Origin: CAG-791 sp002449595
GTDB lineage: Bacteria; Bacillota; Clostridia; Lachnospirales; Lachnospiraceae
Direction: 5' to 3'
Assembly: GCA_946539855.1 (NCBI GenBank)
Contig: CAMNHV010000001.1
Coordinates: 62,001-126,000 of the forward strand
DNA: 64,000 nt
Shown: piece after piece, positions 34,710-44,150 of the stretch
How positions within the stretch are numbered: position 1 is the stretch's first letter
Layout of the letters: every line of letters begins with the position of its first letter
The notes under the pieces: model-generated
The model's input: the letters and a program-made list of their open reading frames with translations, nothing else
Databases searched by the model: none
Told to the model about the DNA's origin: nothing
Translations under genes and position numbers: made by a program

Positions 34710-35315
34710 TCACTCTTCCTTCCAGTGGAGGCGATGGAGGTGGCCCTGGCTCTCGAGGCCCGCGAAGTCCTGCTGCCGCAGTGCCTCATAGAGCACGATC
34801 GCGACGGAATTGGCGAGGTTCAGGGAGCGGATCTGCGCGCCCATCGGAATGCGGATGCAGTGGTCGCGGTTCTCCACGAGGATCTCCTCGGGGATGCCGG
34901 CACTCTCCTTGCCGAACATGAGGAAGTCGTCCGGCCCAAAGTCGGCCTCGGTGTAAAGGCGCTCGGCCTTGGTCGTGGCGTACCAGATCTGTGGCGCGCG
35001 GGCGGGTTGCGGTGCGACTTGCGGTGCAGCTTCCGGCGCAAAAACGCCCGCCGCGTGCGCACACGGGCGGGGTTCTGCTATATCGTTCCTTGAAGCGCAG
35101 TACTCCTGGTACCACGCGAGGAACGCATCATAATTCATGTGACGATAAAGTTCTAACTCGTGCCAGTAATCCATGCCGGCGCGGGCAAGAGCTTTTTCTG
35201 TCAGATGAAATCCAAGCGGCTCAATGAGATGGAGCGCGGAGCCCGTCGCAACGCAGGTCCTTCCGATATTGCCCGTGTTGCTCGGGATCTCCGGCTGGTG
35301 AAGGACGATATGCAT
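34710..35315 (-). CDS. trmL: tRNA (cytidine(34)-2'-O)-methyltransferase TrmL
   Basis: This SPOUT methyltransferase modifies the wobble base of tRNA-Leu. Family motifs are MHIVLHQPEIPSNTGNIGRT at the N-terminus, LMFGKESAGIPEEIL (about 131-145) and IPMGAQIRSLNLANSVAIVLYE (the trefoil knot, about 155-176). At 201 residues it is longer than usual because an Ala/Pro-rich insert (about residues 77-107, APEAAPQVAPQPARAP) interrupts the region before IWYATTKA. It is immediately followed upstream by the aminotransferase gene on the same strand. Confidence 0.92.
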   Translation of the reverse strand: MHIVLHQPEIPSNTGNIGRTCVATGSALHLIEPLGFHLTEKALARAGMDYWHELELYRHMNYDAFLAWYQEYCASRNDIAEPRPCAHAAGVFAPEAAPQVAPQPARAPQIWYATTKAERLYTEADFGPDDFLMFGKESAGIPEEILVENRDHCIRIPMGAQIRSLNLANSVAIVLYEALRQQDFAGLESQGHLHRLHWKEE

Positions 35316-35316
35316 C

Positions 35317-36495
<1,179 letters not shown>

Positions 36496-36526
36496 ATTTG
36501 TCCTCATGTGGTGTTATTATGCTGGC

Positions 36527-37018
36527 TCAAGCCATTACCTTTTCACGCTCGTCCGTCTTCTTGCCTTCCATGATGATGCCGTGGTCCTTGTATTTCTTCA
36601 GAATAAAGTGTGTTGCCGTGCTGATCACGGTATCGAGCGTCGAGAGTTTGTTCGACACGAAGCCGGAGACTTCGCGCAGGGTCTTGCCCTCGAGAATGAC
36701 CATGAAGTCGTACGCGCCGCTCATCAGATACATGGAGGTCACTTCCGGATACTGGTAGATGCGCTCCGCGATGTCCTCGAAGCCCTTGCCGCGCGTCGGG
36801 GTGACGCGGACCTCGATCAGTGCGTTGACCTTTTCCACGTCGGTCTTGTCCCAGTCGATCATGGTGTGGTAGCCGCAGATCACACCGTCCTGCTCCAGCT
36901 TCATCAGCGCCTCGACGATCTCCGCCTCGGCCACGCCGAGCCTCACGGCCAGTTCCGCGGTGTCGTAGCGGCTGTCGCCCTCGATCGCCGTCAACAGTCT
37001 CTGTTCAAAGTGTGTCAT
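36527..37018 (-). CDS. Lrp/AsnC-family transcriptional regulator
   Basis: The 163-residue protein has an N-terminal winged HTH (DTAELAVRLGVAEAEIVEALMKLEQDG split over residues 19-45) and a C-terminal RAM ligand domain (VNALIEVRVTP, VTSMYLMSGAYDFMVILEG). Such proteins sense amino acids. It lies directly upstream of the aminotransferase in the same operon, so control of that gene is likely. AAGGAGC precedes the ATG by 5 bases. Confidence 0.88.
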   Translation of the reverse strand: MTHFEQRLLTAIEGDSRYDTAELAVRLGVAEAEIVEALMKLEQDGVICGYHTMIDWDKTDVEKVNALIEVRVTPTRGKGFEDIAERIYQYPEVTSMYLMSGAYDFMVILEGKTLREVSGFVSNKLSTLDTVISTATHFILKKYKDHGIIMEGKKTDEREKVMA

Positions 37019-37110
37019 GGTGCGCTCCTTTTCTATTTATGTTTCCTGCTATTCCTGCCTGTGGTGTTTATGCTGCCGCCGTTGTTGATTGCTGGCGGCA
37101 GTGCTTTTCA

Positions 37111-37239
37111 TCAATTCATGATGTTGCTCTTCCAGTCGCGGCTGTCCATCTTATCCTGTGCACGCTTTGCGGCGCTGTCTTCTTTTATCTTAAGCTCTGC
37201 GTCAAGAGTGCGCTTCTGCTCACGGTACTCTGCGTCCAT
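37111..37239 (-). CDS. Small charged protein (42 aa)
   Basis: An ORF of 42 codons reads MDAEYREQKRTLDAELKIKE followed by DSAAKRAQDKMDSRDWKSN and ends M-N. It begins 12 bases after the stop of the AIR-synthase-like gene and precedes the Lrp gene. It is strongly charged and predicted to be one helix. The ribosome site is weak (CGGGAAG). The coding-like composition and tight position support a real small protein, but homologues were not checked. Confidence 0.4.
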   Translation of the reverse strand: MDAEYREQKRTLDAELKIKEDSAAKRAQDKMDSRDWKSNIMN

Positions 37240-37251
37240 GAACTTCCCGCT

Positions 37252-37737
37252 TCAGGCTTGAGGGCGGTCCAGGTAGCGCACGTCGTCGCCGTTGATGATG
37301 ATCTTTTGATTTGTGTCGGTGAGGACGCCGATTTGCCAAGCGTCTTTTGGGTCTTCTGGAATCTCTAATTTACATCCGCCGATGCGGTAGGGGTCGAGCT
37401 CAAGGCAGTTGCAGATCTCGATGACCTCCTGGCGGATGGGGATCCGCTTCAAGTATACTGTGAGGCCGCATCTGGTCACGATAGACTGTTTCCATAGAGC
37501 TGCGAAGACGCCGCCTTCGCCAGGCTCCGCAGCTTCTTCCAGTACTCTCCTGGTGTAGTCCAGAAATTCTGCGGAGAACCGCTGGCTGAGCCGCGGGTCG
37601 ATCACTTCTTGATTGAGAAGCGCGCGGACTGCGTCGTCGCCCGCGAAACCGTTCATGCAGATGGCGCGCCCCGCAAACTCACGGATGCCGTCTGCTCTGG
37701 ATCGCTGCTGCAGAGCCTTTTCCTCTCTAGTAATCAT
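37252..37737 (-). CDS. AIR-synthase-related (HypE-like) C-terminal fragment protein
   Basis: Residues 60-161 match the C-terminal domain of AIR-synthase-related proteins (PurM/HypE/ThiL superfamily): EGGVFAALWKQS, LTVYLKRIPIRQEVIEIC, LELDPYRIGGCKLEI and a terminal VLTDTNQKIIINGDDVRYL. The usual N-terminal ATP-binding domain is absent: the protein is 161 residues, whereas the family has about 330. The N-terminus here is a short unrelated helix. It is either a degraded gene or a stand-alone domain. It precedes the small charged protein and the Lrp-aminotransferase genes. Confidence 0.65.
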   Translation of the reverse strand: MITREEKALQQRSRADGIREFAGRAICMNGFAGDDAVRALLNQEVIDPRLSQRFSAEFLDYTRRVLEEAAEPGEGGVFAALWKQSIVTRCGLTVYLKRIPIRQEVIEICNCLELDPYRIGGCKLEIPEDPKDAWQIGVLTDTNQKIIINGDDVRYLDRPQA

Positions 37738-37741
37738 GCTC

Positions 37742-39478
37742 TTATTCGCTTGCGGAGCCAGAATCGCCGGAGGATTCCGAGTTACCGGAGGACTCTGCGC
37801 TGCTCGAGGACTCCGAGTTGCCGGAAGATTCCGAGGAGCCGCCGACGGAGTTCACGACTGCGTTGGCCGCCTGCTTCGCGGCTTCCATGGCGCTCGACGT
37901 GTCCTGGCCGGCCGCGAGTGCGTCGGCGTACGCCTGCTGGGCCGCCTCGCCTGCTGCCGCCGTGAGCTGGTCGGTGCCGCCGCCTGACTTCGCCTGCTCT
38001 GCGGCCGCGCGGATCGCCGCGACGTCCTGGGCTGCCATGGCCGCCTGGAGCTCCGCCGTGACGTTGCCGGCGGTGCCGACGGTCACGATCTGCGGGGTCA
38101 TGTTGTAGGTGCTGTGGTTGAAGACTTCGCGGGAGACCTGCTGGCCGTTTTCGGTCACGATCTTCCAGAGCTGGGCCTTGTAGCCGGTGTGGCCGCTCGA
38201 AACGTGGACGTCGCCGACGGGCAGCGTCGGATCCTGCTCGATGACGGTGCCCTCGGAGGGGGTCGTCTCGATGGTCTCGCTCTCGAAGCTGACTTTGCGG
38301 TCGGGGCTGCGGGTCTCGATGCCGTAGATGTAGAAGGTGACGTTCTTATTGTCGGTGTTGCCGTCGATGTAGATCGGGTGGTCGGAGTCGTTGCGGAAAC
38401 GGAAGTCCATGCCCGCGGACTCGGCGATCGCGGCGTCCATCGAGGGCTCGACGTAACCGACCATCATCGAGTGGTTCGAGCGCGCGGTGACCGTGAGCTC
38501 GGCGCGGATGACGGCGTTGTAAAGCGTCGTGGAGACCTGGCAGATGCCTCCGCCGAGGCTGTCGACGACCTTATTGCCGAGGTAGGAGCCGGCGAGGTGG
38601 TAGCCGTTTTCCTCGGTGAAAGGGGTGATGTGCTGAAGCATCGAGAACTCTTCGCCCGGATAGAGGATCGTGCCGCTGACAAGGCGGCAGCCATTCGCGA
38701 TATTCGCGCTGCGGTCCGCGCCGGAGGAGGAGAAGTTCGTCGAAAACATGCCGAGCACGTCGCCGATCTGCGAGAGCTCGTCGGTCTTGCCCTTGGGCTC
38801 GTCGACGACCATGTCGATGTCGAGGACGGTGTCTCTGCCGTTCCAGTCCTGCGTGAGATAGCGGAGCAGGCGCTGTGCGGTCTCCTGCGCATTGACGATG
38901 ACGCCAGACTGGCCGGGGACGACGACGAATTTGCCGTTTTCGCGGGTCAGGGTGGCGTCGACGGCCTCTCTGTTGAAGCCGCTGCAGCGGGTCGTGATCT
39001 CAGTCTCGACGCGCTGCGGGTCATATTCCACATCCATCGGGATGTTCATCCCGCTCTGTTCCATGTCTCGCTTCTGCTTGAAGCGGGCGATCACGTTCGT
39101 CGCGTGGCCGTAGGCGACGGCAGTGTCGACGGCATTGTCAGCGCTGTAGCGGATGCCGAGGTCCGCCGGCGTGACGCGGACCTGCTGCCCTTCGCCCTGT
39201 CCGACCAGCGTGATGCCGGCCGATTCGCGCGCCGCGATCTCTTCGTCGATGCGGGCTTTGGCCTGCTCTTTCGTCATGCCGGCGACGTCGATCCCGTCGA
39301 TCGTGATGCCGGAGAGGATCGTGCGCTCCTGGGCGGCTTGGGTGGGGAGAGTGAAGAGGCCGTGGGGGGAGAGGGCGGCACTCACGAGCAGTGTTGCTGC
39401 AATCGCGGCGAGGCTCGTTGCCAGGGCGGCGAGGGTTCTTGTTTTGTTGGGGGTGTGGGGGTGTCTTTGATTCTTCAT
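37742..39478 (-). CDS. VanW-family protein with peptidoglycan-binding domains
   Basis: The 578-residue protein has an N-terminal membrane anchor (about residues 14-36), two PG-binding-4-like repeats (LSGITIDGIDVAGMTKEQA near 55; a second around 165-215) and a VanW domain (about 255-400) with FSMLQHITPFTEENGY, SLGGGICQVSTTLYNAV and the motif RSNHSMMVGYVEPS. VanW proteins are found in cell-envelope loci; the activity is not known. The C-terminus is low-complexity Ser/Glu/Gly/Asn. It should be extracytoplasmic and attached to the cell wall. The start lies 76 bases from greA. Confidence 0.88.
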   Translation of the reverse strand: MKNQRHPHTPNKTRTLAALATSLAAIAATLLVSAALSPHGLFTLPTQAAQERTILSGITIDGIDVAGMTKEQAKARIDEEIAARESAGITLVGQGEGQQVRVTPADLGIRYSADNAVDTAVAYGHATNVIARFKQKRDMEQSGMNIPMDVEYDPQRVETEITTRCSGFNREAVDATLTRENGKFVVVPGQSGVIVNAQETAQRLLRYLTQDWNGRDTVLDIDMVVDEPKGKTDELSQIGDVLGMFSTNFSSSGADRSANIANGCRLVSGTILYPGEEFSMLQHITPFTEENGYHLAGSYLGNKVVDSLGGGICQVSTTLYNAVIRAELTVTARSNHSMMVGYVEPSMDAAIAESAGMDFRFRNDSDHPIYIDGNTDNKNVTFYIYGIETRSPDRKVSFESETIETTPSEGTVIEQDPTLPVGDVHVSSGHTGYKAQLWKIVTENGQQVSREVFNHSTYNMTPQIVTVGTAGNVTAELQAAMAAQDVAAIRAAAEQAKSGGGTDQLTAAAGEAAQQAYADALAAGQDTSSAMEAAKQAANAVVNSVGGSSESSGNSESSSSAESSGNSESSGDSGSASE

Positions 39479-39553
39479 TATGGTTCTTTCGGGGGGCTTG
39501 CGGAGCTGGGGCTTCTAATCTCTATTTCTTATATGTAACTTGCGTTTATATTA

Positions 39554-40057
39554 TCAGAAGCTTCTGAGCTTCACTTCTTCTGCGTCGCTGTCAGCTTCAA
39601 TCTTTCTGATTTCTACTTCGTAGCTGTAGCTGTCATTTACCTTAATCAGAAGTTTCTCCCCAACCTTGTGGCCGAGAAGAGCCTTCCCGAGCGGGGACTC
39701 GACACTGATCAGGTTGTGTACGGAGTCCTGGCGCATCGTGGACACGATCGTGTAGCTCTCTTCTGCGTCATCTTCCGGAATATAGACAGTGACAGTCTTG
39801 TTGACGCCTGCTTCGTCTTCCGCAGTCTTGTCTTCCATGACTTTCGCAGTGCGGATCATTCTCTCCAGGAAGCGAATGCGGCTGTCATTCTTCCTCTTCG
39901 CCTGCTTCGCTGCATAATACTCGAAATTCTCCGAGAGATCGCCCTGCGCGCGGGCTTCCTTCACATCATCCAGGATCTGGGGACGGAGGACGAGCTTGCG
40001 GTACTCGATCTCCTTTTCCATATCTGCTATGTCTTTTGGTGTCAGTTCGTTGTGCAT
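39554..40057 (-). CDS. greA: Transcription elongation factor GreA
   Basis: The 167-residue protein has the GreA layout: an N-terminal antiparallel coiled coil with the acidic tip (ARAQGDLSENFEYYAAK, about residues 34-50) that enters the RNA polymerase secondary channel, and a C-terminal FKBP-like domain (VSTMRQDSVHNLISVESPLGKALLGHKVGE). It rescues backtracked polymerase by stimulating transcript cleavage. It lies just downstream of a dispersed repeat cluster and upstream of the VanW-like gene. Confidence 0.92.
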   Translation of the reverse strand: MHNELTPKDIADMEKEIEYRKLVLRPQILDDVKEARAQGDLSENFEYYAAKQAKRKNDSRIRFLERMIRTAKVMEDKTAEDEAGVNKTVTVYIPEDDAEESYTIVSTMRQDSVHNLISVESPLGKALLGHKVGEKLLIKVNDSYSYEVEIRKIEADSDAEEVKLRSF

Positions 40058-40177
40058 GATTTGTTTCCTATCTTTATGGCGCCTTATCTTGCTGCGCCCT
40101 TCGGGCGCTTTAATTTGCGCATTTATGGCGCTTTCTATCTAAACTTATATTTTATCGCCGGAAATTCTTGAATTCAA

Positions 40178-40635
40178 CAGATTCCGCGGGCTGCGGAGCA
40201 GTCTCGTGAAGCAAAGGTGCTACCGCATTGACAGTGTTCCCCTAGAAGTATTCGCTCCCGATCGGTTTGGATAACAAGTTGGGGAACACTTCTGCTACCG
40301 CACGGGGGCCTCTGACCCGATAGTATTCGCTCGAAGCGCTCCGCCAGGCTGTCCCGCGGAGCAGATAAGCTACCACATTGATAGTGTTCCCATACAAGTA
40401 TTCGCTTCCGAGCGGTTTTGATAACAAGTTGGGGAACACTTCTGCTACCGCACGGGGTCCTCTGGCCCGGGAGTATTCGCTCGAAGCAGCTCGCCAGCAA
40501 GTTCCGTGAAGCAGATGAGCTACCGCATTAATAGTGTTCCCATACAAGTATTCGCTCCCGTAAGGCTGGGATAACAAGTTGGGGAACATTTCTGCTACCG
40601 CACGGGGCCCTTCACCCCGATAGTATTCGCTCCTG
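40178..40635. repeat. Dispersed ~150-bp intergenic repeat, locus B (three units)
   Basis: Three tandem copies, about 154 bases apart, contain GCTACCGCATTGACAGTGTT, a CCATACAAGTATTCGCTC-type block, GATAACAAGTTGGGGAACAC and TCTGCTACCGCACGGGG. Each unit consists of two related halves beginning TATTCGCTC. The region lies between greA and the acyl-CoA synthetase gene and has no conserved reading frame. Confidence 0.8.
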
Positions 40636-40667
40636 GGCGACTTGGATAGGAATTCCCCCCATATTTC

Positions 40668-40696
40668 TTGACATCAACAAGTATTCGTAATAAAGT
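40668..40696 (+). promoter_or_regulatory. Sigma-70-type promoter sequence
   Basis: TTGACA and TAAAGT are separated by 17 bases. It points toward the acyl-CoA synthetase gene but lies about 235 bases before its start, which would give a long leader. No other gene is seen between. Confidence 0.4.
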
Positions 40697-40931
40697 ATTC
40701 TCGCCGGACACTTTCGCACATAAACGCGTCAAAGCACAACACTTTAACGCGATGAAGCGCCGGCGGGGCAAACCCACCAGATTTCCTCTTAACATCCAGC
40801 ACTCAGCAGTTTAAAAAACTGAGGATTTCAGCTACAATTACTAAGGCTCACAGAAATAGCTCAAACAAATCGCACATATAAATATCTCAAAGAAATAAAC
40901 AGCTTCTAAACAAGCAGTAAGGAGTCACGAC

Positions 40932-42569
40932 ATGCCCATCACAGAGTTTCTGGAGAGAAACGCCAGAGAATTCGGGAGCGAGACCGCCCTCGTCGAGATC
41001 AACCCTTCCGTCCGCGCGACGGGACTCACCACGTGGAAAGAGTACGAACTCATGCAGTCCACGGGCGAAGGCCCTTACCGGCAGGAGATCACCTGGGAAG
41101 TGTTCAATGAGAAGGCGAACCGCGTCGCCAATTTCCTTCTCGCGCGCGGCGTGCGCAAGGGCGACAAGGTCGCGATCCTTCTGATGAATTGCCTCGACTG
41201 GCTGCCGGTCTACTTCGGCATTCTGAAGAGCGGCGCGCTCGCGGTGCCGATGAACTTCCGGTATTCTTCCGATGAGATCGAGTACTGCCTGAATCTGTCC
41301 GATTCAGAAGTCCTGATCTTCGGGCCTGAATTCATCGGGCGTATCGAAGAAGTCGCGGAGAGCATCAGCCGCGGCAGGCTGCTTCTGTTTGATGGACCCG
41401 CCTGCCCGACGTTTGCGGAGGATTTCACGGCGCAGGTCGCGAACTACCCCAGCCACGCGCCCGGTGTCGAGATCACAGATGATGATTATGCGGCAATATA
41501 CTTTTCCTCGGGAACGACTGGTTTCCCGAAGGCAATCCTGCACAAGCACGCGGGTCTGATGCACTCTGCAATCGCAGAGCAAAAGCATCACGGCCAGCAA
41601 CACGACGACACCTTCCTCTGCATTCCGCCTCTGTACCACACCGGCGCGAAGATGCACTGGTTCGGCAGCCTGGTCTCGGGAAGCAAGGCAGTTCTTCTGC
41701 TCGGCACAAAGCCCGAAATGATCCTGAAGACCGTGGGCGACGAGCACTGCACGATCGTGTGGCTCCTCGTCCCGTGGGCGCAGGATATCCTGAATGCGCT
41801 GGATTCCGGCGAGCTGAAGCTCGCGGATTACGAGACTTCTCAATGGCGCCTGATGCACATCGGCGCGCAGCCCGTGCCTCCGTCACTGGTCCGTCACTGG
41901 CACGAATACTTCCCGGGCCAGCTCTATGACACAAACTACGGCCTGTCCGAGTCCCTCGGCCCCGGCTGCGTCCATCTTGGTGTTGAAAACGTCAACAAAG
42001 TCGGCGCGATCGGCGTCCCCGGCTACGGCTGGGAGTGCGCGGTCCTCGATCCGGAGCACAACCCGGTTCCGCAGGGCGAAGTCGGCGAACTCGCGGTCAA
42101 GGGCCCGTCCGTCATGATCTGCTACTACAACAACCCGCAGGCGACCGCGGAAGTGCTCAGCAAGGACGGCTGGCTCTACACCGGCGATATGGCGAAGCAG
42201 GATGAAGACGGGTTCTACTACCTCGTCGACCGCAAGAAAGACGTCATCATTTCCGGCGGCGAAAACCTTTACCCCGTCCAGATCGAAGACTTCCTGCACA
42301 CCTTCGAGCCGATCAGCGATGTCGCGGTCATCGGACTGCCCGACAAGCGTCTCGGCGAGATCGCGGCGGCGATCATCCAGATCAAGGACGGCTACACTTG
42401 CACCGAAGAACAGGTCAACAACTTCTGCCTGAAGCTGCCGAGATACAAGAGGCCGAGGAAAATCATTTTCGCGGATGTTCCTCGCAATCCCACCGGCAAG
42501 ATCGAGAAGCCGAAGCTCCGCGAGAAATACGGCGCGACCATGCTCGTCGCTACGGAGAACGAGCTGTAA
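40932..42569 (+). CDS. AMP-forming acyl-CoA synthetase / ligase
   Basis: The 545-residue adenylate-forming enzyme activates a carboxylic acid with ATP and transfers it to CoA. Motifs seen are YFSSGTTGFPKAIL (A3, about 190-203), the A5 region DTNYGLSESLGPG, LYTGDMAKQDEDGFYYLVDRKKD (A7/A8) and the catalytic Lys in NPTGKIEKPKLREK (A10). The order and length fit fatty- or aryl-acyl-CoA ligases, including bile-acid-CoA ligase-like proteins, but the substrate is not resolved. A 25-residue insert-like region (SVRATGLTTWKEYELM) sits near the N-terminus. It is followed by its own terminator. Confidence 0.88.
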   Translation: MPITEFLERNAREFGSETALVEINPSVRATGLTTWKEYELMQSTGEGPYRQEITWEVFNEKANRVANFLLARGVRKGDKVAILLMNCLDWLPVYFGILKSGALAVPMNFRYSSDEIEYCLNLSDSEVLIFGPEFIGRIEEVAESISRGRLLLFDGPACPTFAEDFTAQVANYPSHAPGVEITDDDYAAIYFSSGTTGFPKAILHKHAGLMHSAIAEQKHHGQQHDDTFLCIPPLYHTGAKMHWFGSLVSGSKAVLLLGTKPEMILKTVGDEHCTIVWLLVPWAQDILNALDSGELKLADYETSQWRLMHIGAQPVPPSLVRHWHEYFPGQLYDTNYGLSESLGPGCVHLGVENVNKVGAIGVPGYGWECAVLDPEHNPVPQGEVGELAVKGPSVMICYYNNPQATAEVLSKDGWLYTGDMAKQDEDGFYYLVDRKKDVIISGGENLYPVQIEDFLHTFEPISDVAVIGLPDKRLGEIAAAIIQIKDGYTCTEEQVNNFCLKLPRYKRPRKIIFADVPRNPTGKIEKPKLREKYGATMLVATENEL

Positions 42570-42604
42570 GGCGCGGCAGACGCACCCTTATCACGAACGA
42601 AAGA

Positions 42605-42640
42605 CAGCCAGACCGGGAATTCCCGGTCCGGCTGTTTTAG
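42605..42640 (+). terminator. Terminator of the acyl-CoA synthetase gene
   Basis: ACAGCCAGACCGGGAA and TTCCCGGTCCGGCTGT form a nearly perfect 16-bp stem, followed by TTTTAGT. Confidence 0.85.
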
Positions 42641-42754
42641 TCTATTAAAAAGCGAAACTTCGGAATATAATAGCAATCAGCACATCATCCCGCCGGTCCT
42701 GGCATTCCCGGCAAAGCGCCCACCGAACCCTTGCGGAAAGGACATCGACGCGTC

Positions 42755-43975
42755 ATGGAACAGAAAAAACTCGTAAAGGCTCCGTACCTGTTCGCTGCGA
42801 ACGGGCTGTACTACATCAGCATGGCGCTGTATTCGCCGTTTATCAGCGCGTTTTTCACGTCGCGCGGGATGACGCCGGGACAGATCGGCATTCTGATGTC
42901 GGTCTCGCCGCTGTGCGCGATGCTCATTCAGCCTTTCTGGGCGCGGCTTTCTGACCGGACTGGCAAGCGGCGCCTGGTGATCCAGATCCTCTGCGTCGGG
43001 TGCGCGCTCGCGATCCTGAATTATGTGCGGGCGTACTCGTTTGCTGCGATTCTGTTTTCCATTATTTGTTACGGGTTTTTCTACAGCGCGATGCTTCCGC
43101 TCACGGACGCGCTCGTCGTCCAGAGCGCCAAAGAAAGCGGCGTGCGCTTCTCGATGATCCGCCTATGCGGCACGCTGAGCTACGCGGTGATCGTGTTCCC
43201 GGTCGGCTTCCTGATCAAGGGGAGTTACGACATTCTCTTCTACCTGACGTCGGCGTCGTTCATTGTGACGCTCTTCGTCTACTTCGGCTTCCGCGGCACC
43301 GACCAGGCGCCCGCGAAGGAGTCCCGCGGCGCGGGCCAGAAGCTCTGGGACAAGGATCAGAAGATGAGGGGGGCGGGACCGCTTTTCCACACAAAATTGA
43401 TCATTTGTGTGCTGCTCAGCGCCTTCATCCTGATGCTGTGCATGAATTACAACTACAGCTTCATGGGCGTCCTGCTCCTGCAAAAGGGCTATGACCCGTC
43501 GATCCTGGGTGTTCTCAACTGCATTTCGGCGCTCAGCGAGGTGCCGATCCTGCTCGTCTCGGACAAGCTGATGAAAAGGTTCAGCGCAATGCAGCTGCTG
43601 TTTCTCGCGATGGGTTCCGTCGTGCTGCGGCTGCTCCTGACCGCGACCGGCGTCATTCCGCTGGTCATGCTCGGGCAGGCGACACAGGGCTTCGGCTACA
43701 TGGTCAGCTACATGGTCTGCGTCACCTTCATCGCCGAAAACGTCGACGAGAACCGCATCTCCGAGGGGCAGAGCATGCTCACGCTCGTGCAGTCCGGCTT
43801 CGGCGCGATCCTCGGCAGCCTGCTCGGCGGCGCGCTCGCGGAGAAGCTCGGCATCGTGCCCGGGTATTACGTCACGACTGGAGTGCTGGTCGCGGTGATG
43901 GTGCTGGTGTTCTTTCTGAATCGGAGGATTACCCGTCAGGAAGCGGCGACGAAGAATATACATCGGCCTGTTTGA
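42755..43975 (+). CDS. MFS transporter (MFS_1-like/LacY-type)
   Basis: The protein of about 406 residues has 12 predicted membrane spans in two bundles, with the inter-domain loop rich in Lys/Gly (about 190-215). The region FWARLSDRTGKRRL after span 2 is the MFS motif A. Similarity in feel is to the MFS_1-like group of sugar/nucleoside permeases (ANGLYYISMALYSPFISAF). The substrate is unknown. ATG 42755 is preferred to an upstream TTG because the family starts near M-E-Q-K-K. It lies 186 bases after the acyl-CoA synthetase but behind a terminator. Confidence 0.82.
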   Translation: MEQKKLVKAPYLFAANGLYYISMALYSPFISAFFTSRGMTPGQIGILMSVSPLCAMLIQPFWARLSDRTGKRRLVIQILCVGCALAILNYVRAYSFAAILFSIICYGFFYSAMLPLTDALVVQSAKESGVRFSMIRLCGTLSYAVIVFPVGFLIKGSYDILFYLTSASFIVTLFVYFGFRGTDQAPAKESRGAGQKLWDKDQKMRGAGPLFHTKLIICVLLSAFILMLCMNYNYSFMGVLLLQKGYDPSILGVLNCISALSEVPILLVSDKLMKRFSAMQLLFLAMGSVVLRLLLTATGVIPLVMLGQATQGFGYMVSYMVCVTFIAENVDENRISEGQSMLTLVQSGFGAILGSLLGGALAEKLGIVPGYYVTTGVLVAVMVLVFFLNRRITRQEAATKNIHRPV

Positions 43976-44041
43976 CCGGTTTGCGTATGAACTTGGCCTT
44001 GCTGGTACAGCCATGGCTCTTCGAAAAATGGTCTAAAGTCA

Positions 44042-44067
44042 AAATCCAGGGCGGTTGCCCTGGATTT
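44042..44067. terminator. Bidirectional terminator after the MFS gene
   Basis: AAATCCAGGGC and GCCCTGGATTT form a perfect 11-bp stem with a 4-nt loop, between convergent genes. Confidence 0.8.
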
Positions 44068-44150
44068 CTTGATGTGTTCATGGATGAGAGGCGCGAGCGC
44101 CCTGGGTTTTGAATGTGCTCGAGGATGCGGAGCGCGAGCGTGCCCCGGTA

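Noticed and set aside
38114..39538. 474-codon plus-strand open frame opposite the VanW-like gene
   Set aside because: It is a GC-rich antisense shadow without a ribosome site; the minus-strand frame has clear VanW motifs.
40178..40635. Proteins encoded by the dispersed repeat (overlapping minus-strand open frames)
   Set aside because: The frames arise from the repeat itself, differ between loci and have no ribosome sites.
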